From an uncultured Aquimarina sp. (GTDB lineage: Bacteria > Bacteroidota > Bacteroidia > Flavobacteriales > Flavobacteriaceae): a stretch of 64,000 nucleotides of DNA. Both the position numbers and the translations under genes were made by a program. The notes below the pieces were generated by a model. It ran no database searches. It was not told the DNA's origin and saw only the letters and a program-made list of their open reading frames with translations. The stretch covers positions 62,001 to 126,000 of the forward strand of contig CANMFM010000006.1 of assembly GCA_947497175.1 (NCBI GenBank), read 5' to 3'. Shown here piece after piece: positions 47,545-56,529 of this stretch (positions within the stretch are counted from its first letter, which is position 1; the number at the start of each line of letters is the position of its first letter).

Positions 47545-48537
47545 ATGGCAATATTAAATTTTCAGAAGCCCGATAAAGTTATCATGATCGACTCAACCGA
47601 GTTCGATGGTAAATTTGAATTTAGACCATTAGAACCGGGATATGGATTGACAGTTGGTAACGCTTTGCGAAGAGTTTTGCTATCTTCTTTAGAGGGATTC
47701 GCTATAACTTCTCTGAGAATAGAAGGTGTCGATCACGAATTTTCTACAATCTCTGGAGTAGTAGAAGATGTTACAGAAATTATCTTAAATCTTAAACAAG
47801 TACGTTTTAAGCGTCAGATTGAGGATATAGATAATGAATCTGTTACAATATCTATTTCTGGTCAAGAGCAATTAACTGCTGGTGATTTCCAAAAGTTTAT
47901 TTCTGGATTCCAGGTGCTAAATCCTGATTTGGTTATCTGTAATATGGATAAAAAAGTAGCACTTAACCTTGAAATTACTATCGAAAAGGGTAGAGGTTAT
48001 GTTCCTGCTGAAGAGAATAAAAAAGCTAATGCTCCTATCGGAACAATTTTTACAGATTCTATCTATACGCCGATAAAAAATGTAAAATATAGCATTGAAA
48101 ATTATCGTGTAGAGCAAAAAACAGACTACGAAAAGTTAGTTTTCGAAATTGTTACCGACGGATCTATACATCCTAAAGATGCATTAACAGAAGCTGCTAA
48201 AATATTAATCCATCACTTTATGCTTTTCTCTGATGAGCGTATTACATTAGAAGCTGATGAGATTGCACAAACAGAAACTTATGATGAAGAGTCACTTCAC
48301 ATGAGACAGTTGTTAAAGACTAAATTGATCGATATGGATCTTTCTGTACGTGCACTGAACTGTTTAAAAGCAGCAGAAGTTGATACCTTAGGAGATCTGG
48401 TATCTTATAATAAAAATGATTTAATGAAGTTCCGTAACTTCGGTAAGAAATCTTTAACTGAGCTTGAAGAGCTTGTAAATGTTAAAGGTCTTAACTTTGG
48501 TATGGATCTTTCTAAATACAAATTAGATAAAGACTAA
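47545..48537 (+). CDS. rpoA: RNA polymerase alpha subunit
   Basis: A 330-residue protein. The N-terminal dimerisation domain spans about 1-230, with [20 protein letters not shown] (residues 26-45) and [19 protein letters not shown]. The C-terminal domain (about 250-325) has helix-hairpin-helix motifs in [20 protein letters not shown] and [16 protein letters not shown] that contact promoter DNA and activators. Conserved place between rpsD and rplQ. Confidence 0.99.
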   Translation: MAILNFQKPDKVIMIDSTEFDGKFEFRPLEPGYGLTVGNALRRVLLSSLEGFAITSLRIEGVDHEFSTISGVVEDVTEIILNLKQVRFKRQIEDIDNESVTISISGQEQLTAGDFQKFISGFQVLNPDLVICNMDKKVALNLEITIEKGRGYVPAEENKKANAPIGTIFTDSIYTPIKNVKYSIENYRVEQKTDYEKLVFEIVTDGSIHPKDALTEAAKILIHHFMLFSDERITLEADEIAQTETYDEESLHMRQLLKTKLIDMDLSVRALNCLKAAEVDTLGDLVSYNKNDLMKFRNFGKKSLTELEELVNVKGLNFGMDLSKYKLDKD

Positions 48538-48539
48538 TC

Positions 48540-48581
48540 CATCATAATTTGCTCCTCAAAGTGGGTTGTAGCAAGATGATG
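48540..48581 (+). promoter_or_regulatory. Two-tier stem before rplQ
   Basis: In the 60-base rpoA-rplQ gap CATCAT (48540-48545) can pair with ATGATG (48576-48581), and inside it TTGCT (48549-48553) with AGCAA (48570-48574). The element ends 16 bases before the rplQ ATG, so it could control L17 translation. Only position and pairing support this. Confidence 0.4.
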
Positions 48582-48597
48582 ATTAAAATTAAATGTC

Positions 48598-49071
48598 ATG
48601 AGACACGGAAAAAAAGTAAATCACCTAGGTAGAAAGACAGCACATCGTAAAGCTATGCTTGCGAACATGGCTTGTTCTTTAATTGAGCATAAAAGAATCA
48701 ATACTACAGTAGCTAAAGCAAAAGCCCTTAAGCAATTTGTAGAGCCGTTAGTAACTAAATCAAAAGAAGATACTACACACAACCGTCGTATCGTATTTAG
48801 TAAATTGCGTAATAAGTATGCAGTTACAGAATTATTTAGAGAGGTTGCTACTAAAGTAGGTGACAGACCAGGAGGGTATACAAGAATAATTAAGCTTGGA
48901 AATCGTCTGGGGGATAACGCCGATATGGCAATGATAGAATTAGTAGATTATAACGAGCTCTATAATGCTGGTAAACCTGCTAAGAAGAAATCAACTCGAA
49001 GAGGTAGAAGTAAGAAAGCTAGCGCACCAGCTGCTCCAGCTCCAGAAACTACAAATTCTGAAGAAGAATAA
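48598..49071 (+). CDS. rplQ: 50S ribosomal protein L17 (bL17) with extended tail
   Basis: A 157-residue protein with [36 protein letters not shown] and [21 protein letters not shown]. The family core ends near residue 120. The remaining 37 residues are an Ala/Pro/Lys-rich, disordered tail ending in acidic residues, common in Bacteroidota. L17 lies at the exit-tunnel surface. It is the last gene of the cluster and is followed by a strong terminator. Confidence 0.99.
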   Translation: MRHGKKVNHLGRKTAHRKAMLANMACSLIEHKRINTTVAKAKALKQFVEPLVTKSKEDTTHNRRIVFSKLRNKYAVTELFREVATKVGDRPGGYTRIIKLGNRLGDNADMAMIELVDYNELYNAGKPAKKKSTRRGRSKKASAPAAPAPETTNSEEE

Positions 49072-49098
49072 ATGAAAAGTGTGAATAACACATACTAT

Positions 49099-49135
49099 AA
49101 AAAGGATAAACGTTTGGCGTTTATCCTTTTTTTTT
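49099..49135 (+). terminator. Terminator of the ribosomal supercluster
   Basis: A 12-bp stem AAAGGATAAACG / CGTTTATCCTTT (49101-49129) with a five-base loop, followed by a T run to 49135. It lies 29 bases after rplQ. Confidence 0.95.
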
Positions 49136-49203
49136 GAATAATTTTGAAAAGGTATTTTTCCACCTTGAACGGAAATGACAGTGTAAAATATATTTAGAAA
49201 AAG

Positions 49204-50319
49204 ATGAAATATCAATCTCGAAAAAAAGCGATTCTTTTATTAGCAGACGGTACAATTTTTCACGGTAAAGCAGTTGGAAAAGAAGGTAGTGCTTTCGGTG
49301 AAGTATGTTTTAATACGGGTATGACAGGATACCAGGAAATTTTTACAGATCCTTCGTACTATGGCCAACTTATGGTGGCTACCAATGCACATATCGGAAA
49401 CTACGGAACTAATGAAGAAGAAATCGAATCAGATTCAATTAAAATTGCTGGTTTGATCGTAAAGAATTTTAGTTACGAATATTCAAGAGTAATGGCCGAT
49501 AGTTCTTTGCAAGAATTCTTAGAAAAACATAATCTTTTGGCTATATCTGATGTGGATACTCGTGCTTTGGTAAGTTATATAAGAGATAACGGGGCCATGA
49601 ACGCTGTTATATCTACAGAGGTTGATGATATCGAAAAGCTTAAAAAGAAACTAGCAGAAGTGCCGGATATGAAAGGCTTAGAATTAGCCTCTAAAGTATC
49701 TACTTCTGAGCCATATTTTTACGGAGACCCTAACGCCACACATAAGATTTCTGCTTTGGATTTAGGAATAAAGAAAAATATATTACGTAATCTAGCGAGT
49801 AGAGATGCCTATATAAAAGTTTTTCCTTTTGATGCTACATTTGCAGAGATGAGCGAATGGGGACCTGATGGATATTTCTTGTCTAATGGACCGGGAGATC
49901 CAGAGCCTCTTACTCAGGCTATAGATACTGCAAAAGAAATTATTAAAAGAGATTTACCATTATTTGGTATATGTCTTGGGCATCAGGTTATAGCTCTGGC
50001 CAATGGTATTAGTACATATAAAATGCATCACGGGCATAGAGGAATAAATCATCCGGTAAAAAATATACTAACGGGTAAAGGAGAGATTACTTCTCAGAAC
50101 CATGGTTTTGCTATTAATAGAGAAGAAACTGAAAAGCATGCAGACATCGATATTACACATGTGCACCTTAATGATCATACAGTAGCTGGAATAAAAATGA
50201 AAAGTAAAAACTGCTTCTCCGTACAATATCATCCCGAAGCCAGTCCAGGACCAAATGATTCAATCTATTTGTTTGATCAATTCATTGAGAATATCAAAAA
50301 CGCAAAAATTACGGCATAA
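49204..50319 (+). CDS. carA: Carbamoyl-phosphate synthase small (glutaminase) subunit
   Basis: A 371-residue protein. The N-terminal CarA domain has GKAVGKEGSAFGEVCFNTGM and FTDPSYYGQLMV. The class I glutamine amidotransferase domain (about 185-365) has the oxyanion/nucleophile motif FGICLGHQ with Cys257 and the His-Glu pair in QYHPEASPGP. It supplies ammonia from glutamine to the CarB subunit for arginine and pyrimidine synthesis. carB is not adjacent. The gene follows the rplQ terminator and is separated from eno by 185 bases. Confidence 0.98.
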   Translation: MKYQSRKKAILLLADGTIFHGKAVGKEGSAFGEVCFNTGMTGYQEIFTDPSYYGQLMVATNAHIGNYGTNEEEIESDSIKIAGLIVKNFSYEYSRVMADSSLQEFLEKHNLLAISDVDTRALVSYIRDNGAMNAVISTEVDDIEKLKKKLAEVPDMKGLELASKVSTSEPYFYGDPNATHKISALDLGIKKNILRNLASRDAYIKVFPFDATFAEMSEWGPDGYFLSNGPGDPEPLTQAIDTAKEIIKRDLPLFGICLGHQVIALANGISTYKMHHGHRGINHPVKNILTGKGEITSQNHGFAINREETEKHADIDITHVHLNDHTVAGIKMKSKNCFSVQYHPEASPGPNDSIYLFDQFIENIKNAKITA

Positions 50320-50367
50320 AAATTAGATTCTTTGTATGTAATTTTCGGTTTTTGATAACTTCTTAAT

Positions 50368-50381
50368 CTATAACGTTATAG
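50368..50381. promoter_or_regulatory. 14-base palindrome in the carA-eno gap
   Basis: CTATAACGTTATAG is a perfect palindrome in the 185-base gap, about 124 bases before the eno ATG. Such a site could bind a dimeric regulator of eno. No partner site was seen elsewhere in the window. Confidence 0.35.
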
Positions 50382-50477
50382 TTAATAACTTGCAGCTGAT
50401 ATTGCGATTTTCGTAGTAAATTAAGGGTTTTTCAAAGGGGTCAGAATTTACCGGTTTTGTATATTGCAAAGAATTAA

Positions 50478-51794
<1,317 letters not shown>

Positions 51795-51811
51795 TAACTT
51801 CTGGTACACAA

Positions 51812-51849
51812 AAAAAAATAGGCTATCTTTTCAGGTGGCCTATTTTTTT
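51812..51849 (+). terminator. Terminator after eno
   Basis: AAAAATAGGC (51814-51823) pairs with GCCTATTTTT (51838-51847) and a long T run follows, 18 bases after the stop codon. Confidence 0.93.
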
Positions 51850-51968
51850 TGCGAATAATTTTGAAAATGCTATCAAAGGCTAAAAATCATGTAATGATTA
51901 ATAATATATTAACACTATATTTCGTATTTTAGCGACCCTTATAACAAGCAAAATTTTAAAATAATCAA

Positions 51969-53255
51969 ATGTCAAAAATAGCTACGTTAGAAATCGACGG
52001 TATTAAACATGAGTTTCCTATAATTAAAGGAACAGAGAATGAATTAGGAATTGATATTAAAACACTTAGAGGAGTAACCGGTGGGGTGACCACAATTGAT
52101 CCTGGATACAAAAATACGGGAAGCTGTGAAAGTGCTATTACTTTTCTTGATGGAGAAAAAGGAATCTTAAGATATCGTGGATATTCTATTGAAGAACTAG
52201 CAGAAAAAGCTGACTTTCTTGAAGTGTGTTTTTTATTAATTTTCGGTGAGTTACCTACTGGAGAGCAATTAGCTAAGTTTGACAAGGATATTAAAGAAGA
52301 ATCTCAGGTAGATGAGGACATGAAGAAAATCCTTGACGGTTTTCCTAAAAGTGCCCATCCAATGGGAGTATTGTCTTCATTAACCAGTGCTTTAATTGCG
52401 TTTAATCCTGGATCTGTTGATGTAGATTCAGATGAAGAGATGTACGGGGCTATCGTAAAGATATTAGCAAAGTTTCCCGTTCTTGCAGCCTGGACCATGC
52501 GAAAGAGGAAAAGTCTTCCGCTTGATTATGGTGATAATTCTCTAGGATATGTAGAGAATTTGCATAAAATGATGTTTGCTAAGCCAAATGAGGCGTATAC
52601 AGCTAATAAAATTGTAAATGATGCATTAGATAAATTATTAATTCTTCATGCAGACCATGAGCAAAATTGCTCGACATCTACCGTAAGAATAGTTGGTTCT
52701 TCTCATGCAGGATTATTTGCATCTTTATCTGCAGGAATATCTGCATTATGGGGACCACTTCATGGTGGTGCAAATCAAGCAGTAATAGAAATGCTTGAAG
52801 CTATAAAAGAAGACGGAGGAGATACTGCAAAATACATAGCAAAAGCAAAAGATAAAAATGATCCTTTCCGTTTAATGGGATTTGGACACAGAGTGTATAA
52901 GAATTTCGATCCAAGAGCAAAGATCATCAAAAAAGCTGCAGAAGAAGTATTAGCAGATCTCGGAATAGAAGATCCTGTTCTTGATATAGCAAAAGGATTG
53001 GCAGAAGTTGCCCTTAAGGATGAGTACTTTGTAGAAAGAAAATTATACCCTAACGTAGATTTTTATTCAGGAATAATTTATAGAGCATTAGGAATTCCTA
53101 CTGAAATGTTTACCGTAATGTTTGCTTTAGGTAGATTACCTGGTTGGATAGCACAATGGAGAGAGATGCGTCTTCGTAAAGAACCTATTGGTAGACCAAG
53201 ACAAATCTATATTGGAGAAAATCTTAGAGCATTTAAATCAATTTCTGAGCGTTAA
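51969..53255 (+). CDS. gltA: Citrate synthase, type II (Gram-negative hexameric type)
   Basis: A 428-residue protein with catalytic residues His265 (GPLHGGANQA), His307 (GFGHRVYKNFDPRA) and Asp364 (NVDFYSG), matching His264, His305 and Asp362 of E. coli. The N-terminal beta-rich domain (1-50) typical of the NADH-sensitive type is present. The enzyme joins oxaloacetate and acetyl-CoA at the entry of the citric acid cycle. A TATTTTAG box at 51925-51932 resembles a -7 element. It has its own terminator. Confidence 0.98.
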   Translation: MSKIATLEIDGIKHEFPIIKGTENELGIDIKTLRGVTGGVTTIDPGYKNTGSCESAITFLDGEKGILRYRGYSIEELAEKADFLEVCFLLIFGELPTGEQLAKFDKDIKEESQVDEDMKKILDGFPKSAHPMGVLSSLTSALIAFNPGSVDVDSDEEMYGAIVKILAKFPVLAAWTMRKRKSLPLDYGDNSLGYVENLHKMMFAKPNEAYTANKIVNDALDKLLILHADHEQNCSTSTVRIVGSSHAGLFASLSAGISALWGPLHGGANQAVIEMLEAIKEDGGDTAKYIAKAKDKNDPFRLMGFGHRVYKNFDPRAKIIKKAAEEVLADLGIEDPVLDIAKGLAEVALKDEYFVERKLYPNVDFYSGIIYRALGIPTEMFTVMFALGRLPGWIAQWREMRLRKEPIGRPRQIYIGENLRAFKSISER

Positions 53256-53277
53256 ACCAGATACCAATTTAAAATAC

Positions 53278-53308
53278 AAAGGCGTTGAAGAAATTCAACG
53301 CCTTTTTT
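53278..53308 (+). terminator. Terminator after gltA
   Basis: A nine-bp stem GGCGTTGAA / TTCAACGCC with a GAAA tetraloop (53281-53302) is followed by six T residues. It lies 23 bases after the stop codon. Confidence 0.95.
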
Positions 53309-53411
53309 ATTGAATTTTAAAAAAAAACAAATTGAGATGTATTTTTTTGCTTTTTGATACTATTCTGGTGACTTTTTTAAAGAAAGTTAGTGCAGTACTA
53401 TTGTCTATTTA

Positions 53412-53419
53412 TATATTTG
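53412..53419 (+). promoter_or_regulatory. Promoter -7 box for the DDAH-like gene
   Basis: TATATTTG fits TAnnTTTG. The -33 element is weak (GTTAG about 19-20 bases upstream). The transcript would begin near 53426, giving a leader of about 43 bases before the TTG start. Confidence 0.5.
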
Positions 53420-53468
53420 TGTGACTACTCAGATTAAGAATATTAGTTACACTTAAAAACTTGATTTT

Positions 53469-54383
53469 TTGGACTTAAATATACAAAACGAAACCTCTAG
53501 GCTTAGAGCTGTGGTTTTAGGAACAGCAGTGAGCAATGGTCCTGTTCCTAAAGTAGAAGAAGCTTATGATCCCAAATCTATAGAGCATATAAAGAATGGG
53601 ACATATCCCAAAGAGTCTGATATGGTTCTCGAAATGGAAGCCGTGGCTAAAGTTTTACATAAATATGATGTAAAAGTATTTAGGCCCGAAATTATCCAGG
53701 AATACAATCAAATATTCTCTAGAGATATAGCCCTGGTTATCGAAGATAAATTTATAAAATCAAATATACTTCCAGACCGAGAAAAGGAAATTAAAGCCAT
53801 TCAACATGTGATCGATCAAATCGATTCCAATAAAGTATATAAAGCCCCGTCTGATGATATTCATTTTGAAGGAGGAGATATTATGATTCATAACGATCAC
53901 ATATTTATAGGTACCTACAAAGGAGATGATTATCCAGATTGTATTGTTGCGCGCACCAATATGAAAGGAGTAGCCTATATTGCATCACTTTTTCCAAACA
54001 AAACGGTAAAAGAATTTGATCTTAATAAATCCATGAAAGATCCTAAAGATAATGCATTGCATCTAGATTGCTGTTTTCAACCTGTAGGAGTGAATAAAGC
54101 AATAATTCATAAAGAAGGATTCAGAAATCCAGAGGATTATGAATATTTAGTAGATTTCTTTGGTATGGATAATTTATTTCATATCGATAAGCATGAAATG
54201 TATCATATGAATTCTAATATTTTTTCTATCGCTGAAGATGTTGTGATTTCCGAAAAAAACTTTACTCGATTAAATACTTGGCTTAGAAGCCTTCATATAA
54301 CCGTCGAAGAAGTGCCTTACGCAGAAATAGCCAAACAAGAAGGTTTGTTGCGTTGTACTACAATGCCATTAATAAGAGATTAA
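53469..54383 (+). CDS. Dimethylarginine dimethylaminohydrolase/amidinotransferase-family enzyme, TTG start
   Basis: A 304-residue guanidino-modifying enzyme. The acid pair is in FEGGD (Glu134 and Asp137), the His in MYHMNSN (His246), and the nucleophilic Cys in GLLRCTTMPL (Cys296), in the order of the DDAH/arginine-deiminase fold. It probably hydrolyses an arginine derivative to citrulline, but the exact substrate is unproven. The start must be TTG at 53469: an in-frame stop lies 15 bases upstream and the next Met would remove the conserved SRLRAVVLGT strand. ctlX follows after 96 bases and an Rrf2-type gene after that, suggesting a shared pathway. Confidence 0.85.
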   Translation: MDLNIQNETSRLRAVVLGTAVSNGPVPKVEEAYDPKSIEHIKNGTYPKESDMVLEMEAVAKVLHKYDVKVFRPEIIQEYNQIFSRDIALVIEDKFIKSNILPDREKEIKAIQHVIDQIDSNKVYKAPSDDIHFEGGDIMIHNDHIFIGTYKGDDYPDCIVARTNMKGVAYIASLFPNKTVKEFDLNKSMKDPKDNALHLDCCFQPVGVNKAIIHKEGFRNPEDYEYLVDFFGMDNLFHIDKHEMYHMNSNIFSIAEDVVISEKNFTRLNTWLRSLHITVEEVPYAEIAKQEGLLRCTTMPLIRD

Positions 54384-54479
54384 TTATGTTTTAAGTAGTA
54401 GTATCGTTTTGTAAGCTGGTTATCAGTTTATGAAACATAACGACTACCTAACTATATAAAAGGAGTTAATATAAAACAG

Positions 54480-55406
54480 ATGAGACAAATTACAGATACT
54501 ATAGTAATGATTCGCCCTGTGAAGTTTAGGATGAATGAAGAAACCGCAGTTAATAATTATTATCAAGAGGATACCGGTATAGTAGATGCAAACACAAAAG
54601 CACAACAAGAGTTTGATACATTTGTAAAGGCCCTGAAACAAATAGGGGTACATGTGATTGTAATCGATGATGACCCAAAAAATGACACTCCGGATTCTAT
54701 ATTTCCTAATAATTGGATTTCTTTTCATGAGAATGGAGATATAGGTTTATATCCAATGTTTGCAGTTAATCGCCGAAGAGAGCGAAGACCAGAAGTTTTA
54801 AACCATATTGAGTCATCTGGCTTTGAAATAAAAAATGTTATTGACTATACTGAAGCCGAAAATGAAGAAGTGTTCTTAGAAGGTACAGGTAGTCTTGTTT
54901 TAGATCGTGTACATAGAAAAGCATATTGTGCACTGTCTCCACGAGCAGATGAAGAACTATTAATTGAGTTTTGCGAAGATTTTGAATATACCCCGGTTAT
55001 ATTTACGGCCTATCAAACCGTAGAAGGTAAACGATTGCCAATATACCATACTAATGTCATGATGGGTGTCGCAGAAACCTTTGCTGTAGTTTGTCTGGAT
55101 TGTATAGATGATAAAAAAGAACGTAAAAATTTGGTTAATCATTTAAAAAGTAGTGGTAAAGAAATTATTGCAATAACTGAAAGTCAGGTAAATAATTTTG
55201 CCGGTAATATGCTTCAAGTTGCAGGTTCAGAAGATAAACGTTATCTTGTTATGTCATCGGCAGCATATAATAGCTTAACCAGTGATCAAATAACTAAAAT
55301 AGAAAAACATTGTGCTATTTTGCACAGTGACCTCAATACGATCGAGACACTAGGCGGTGGTAGTGCGAGATGTATGATGGCCGAAATTTTTCTTCCTAAG
55401 GTATAA
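54480..55406 (+). CDS. ctlX: Citrulline utilisation hydrolase CtlX
   Basis: A 308-residue member of the amidinotransferase superfamily. It opens TDTIVMIRPVKFRMNEETAV and has DTPDSIFPNNWISFHENG, the typical N-terminal CtlX pattern. Active-site candidates are Glu134 in FLEGTGSLVLD, His190 in YHTNVMM and Cys298 in GGGSARCMMAE. CtlX is thought to release ammonia from citrulline in an ornithine-forming route; the chemistry is inferred from the fold. Its stop codon is four bases before the Rrf2 gene, so they are co-transcribed. Confidence 0.92.
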   Translation: MRQITDTIVMIRPVKFRMNEETAVNNYYQEDTGIVDANTKAQQEFDTFVKALKQIGVHVIVIDDDPKNDTPDSIFPNNWISFHENGDIGLYPMFAVNRRRERRPEVLNHIESSGFEIKNVIDYTEAENEEVFLEGTGSLVLDRVHRKAYCALSPRADEELLIEFCEDFEYTPVIFTAYQTVEGKRLPIYHTNVMMGVAETFAVVCLDCIDDKKERKNLVNHLKSSGKEIIAITESQVNNFAGNMLQVAGSEDKRYLVMSSAAYNSLTSDQITKIEKHCAILHSDLNTIETLGGGSARCMMAEIFLPKV

Positions 55407-55410
55407 GGAC

Positions 55411-55821
55411 ATGCTTTCTAAGAAAACAAAATATGGGATTAAGGCAATGACATATATTGCCAGAAAAAAGTGCGATTATCCCGTTCAGATATCCGAGATT
55501 GCACAAAGTGAAAATATTTCTCAAAAGTTTTTAGAAAGTATATTATTAACCTTAAGAAAGAATGGTTTTTTAGGGTCAAAAAAAGGAAAAGGCGGAGGGT
55601 ATTATCTCATCAAAGAACCAAAAAATATAGTCATGGCCTCAATAATTAGAGTTTTAGAGGGGCCTATAGCTATGTTGCCATGTGTAAGTCTTAATTTTTA
55701 TGAAAAATGTGATGACTGCCCTGATGAAGAACGATGTGCTGTGCATGGTTTAATGATAGAAGTAAGAGATAGCACGTTACGAGTGCTGGAAAACAAAACG
55801 TTAGCTGATTTTACTAATTAA
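55411..55821 (+). CDS. Rrf2-family transcriptional regulator with four cysteines
   Basis: A 136-residue protein with a winged helix (MLSKKTKYGIKAMTYIARKK, then ISQKFLESILLTLRKNGFL, and the GKGGGYYL wing). The C-terminal helix region has Cys91, Cys100, Cys103 and Cys109, which could hold an Fe-S cluster as in IscR/NsrR. It is four bases after ctlX and may sense redox, nitric oxide or iron-sulfur state and control the DDAH-like and ctlX genes; that is inference. A terminator is not evident, and the convergent CpeT-like gene begins five bases later. Confidence 0.9.
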   Translation: MLSKKTKYGIKAMTYIARKKCDYPVQISEIAQSENISQKFLESILLTLRKNGFLGSKKGKGGGYYLIKEPKNIVMASIIRVLEGPIAMLPCVSLNFYEKCDDCPDEERCAVHGLMIEVRDSTLRVLENKTLADFTN

Positions 55822-55825
55822 TATA

Positions 55826-56449
55826 TTATTTTTTTGCAATTCGCTTGTACATGTATGGACCCGTGATCTTTCCCCATATTTGCTTTCCTTTTTTATCGTA
55901 CCCTCTGTTCCAGACCGATATTTTGTCACTACTAATCACAAAATTGCTGGAAATATATTCAATATAATGTATAGAGCTGGAGCAAGATTTCTTTCTTGTT
56001 TTTCCTGTATATATGGTTGATGTATTTTTTTCGAAGTATACCTGGCAGCCTTTTCTTATTTCTAAACTATCGATGGTTAATTGATTAAGTCGATGTTGAT
56101 TTTTTAATACATTTCTATACTCTTTAGCATTACGAATACTATAACTTGTATTTATAAAGGTAAAAGAGTCTAATCTTTCATAAGATAAGATTCTCTGACT
56201 ATAGATATATTCTTTTTCTTTTGCATCAGATACTTCAGAGTAAATCCAATATCCCGGTCGGTCTTTCCAAATTCTTATGTTTGTTAAATTGAGATGAGCA
56301 AAACCGGCATCATGTTTGACTTGCTCTATATTTGAAAATTCACCAACAATAGACGATACCAGGTTATATAATTCAGGATCTTTAACAGTCTTTGAATTAC
56401 AACTGAAAAGAAGAGAGAATAAAAAAACAACAGGTAATAATTGTTTCAT
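55826..56449 (-). CDS. CpeT/CpcT-family lipoprotein
   Basis: A 207-residue lipoprotein with signal ending LLFSC (Cys17). The body matches the CpeT/CpcT chromophore-lyase family: the stretch DRPGYWIYSEVSDAKEKEYI, the GCQVYFEKN motif, TRKKSCSSSIHYIEYIS and WNRGYDKKGKQIWGKITGPY at the end. In cyanobacteria these proteins attach bilins to phycobiliproteins. This organism shows no phycobiliprotein genes here, so the role must differ, perhaps binding a tetrapyrrole or another lipocalin-type ligand in the envelope. It converges tightly on the Rrf2 gene. Confidence 0.85.
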   Translation of the reverse strand: MKQLLPVVFLFSLLFSCNSKTVKDPELYNLVSSIVGEFSNIEQVKHDAGFAHLNLTNIRIWKDRPGYWIYSEVSDAKEKEYIYSQRILSYERLDSFTFINTSYSIRNAKEYRNVLKNQHRLNQLTIDSLEIRKGCQVYFEKNTSTIYTGKTRKKSCSSSIHYIEYISSNFVISSDKISVWNRGYDKKGKQIWGKITGPYMYKRIAKK

Positions 56450-56529
56450 TTAGTGGTTTTATTAAAGATATGAAAAAAAGCAAAAAGAAGCAATTTATCG
56501 ATAAAACTAAACGTTTTGTCCTAGTAAAA

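Noticed and set aside
54384..54440. TTATGTTT / AAACATAA inverted repeat in the DDAH-ctlX gap as terminator
   Set aside because: The arms are only eight AT-rich bases with a 41-base loop and no T run follows; likely chance.
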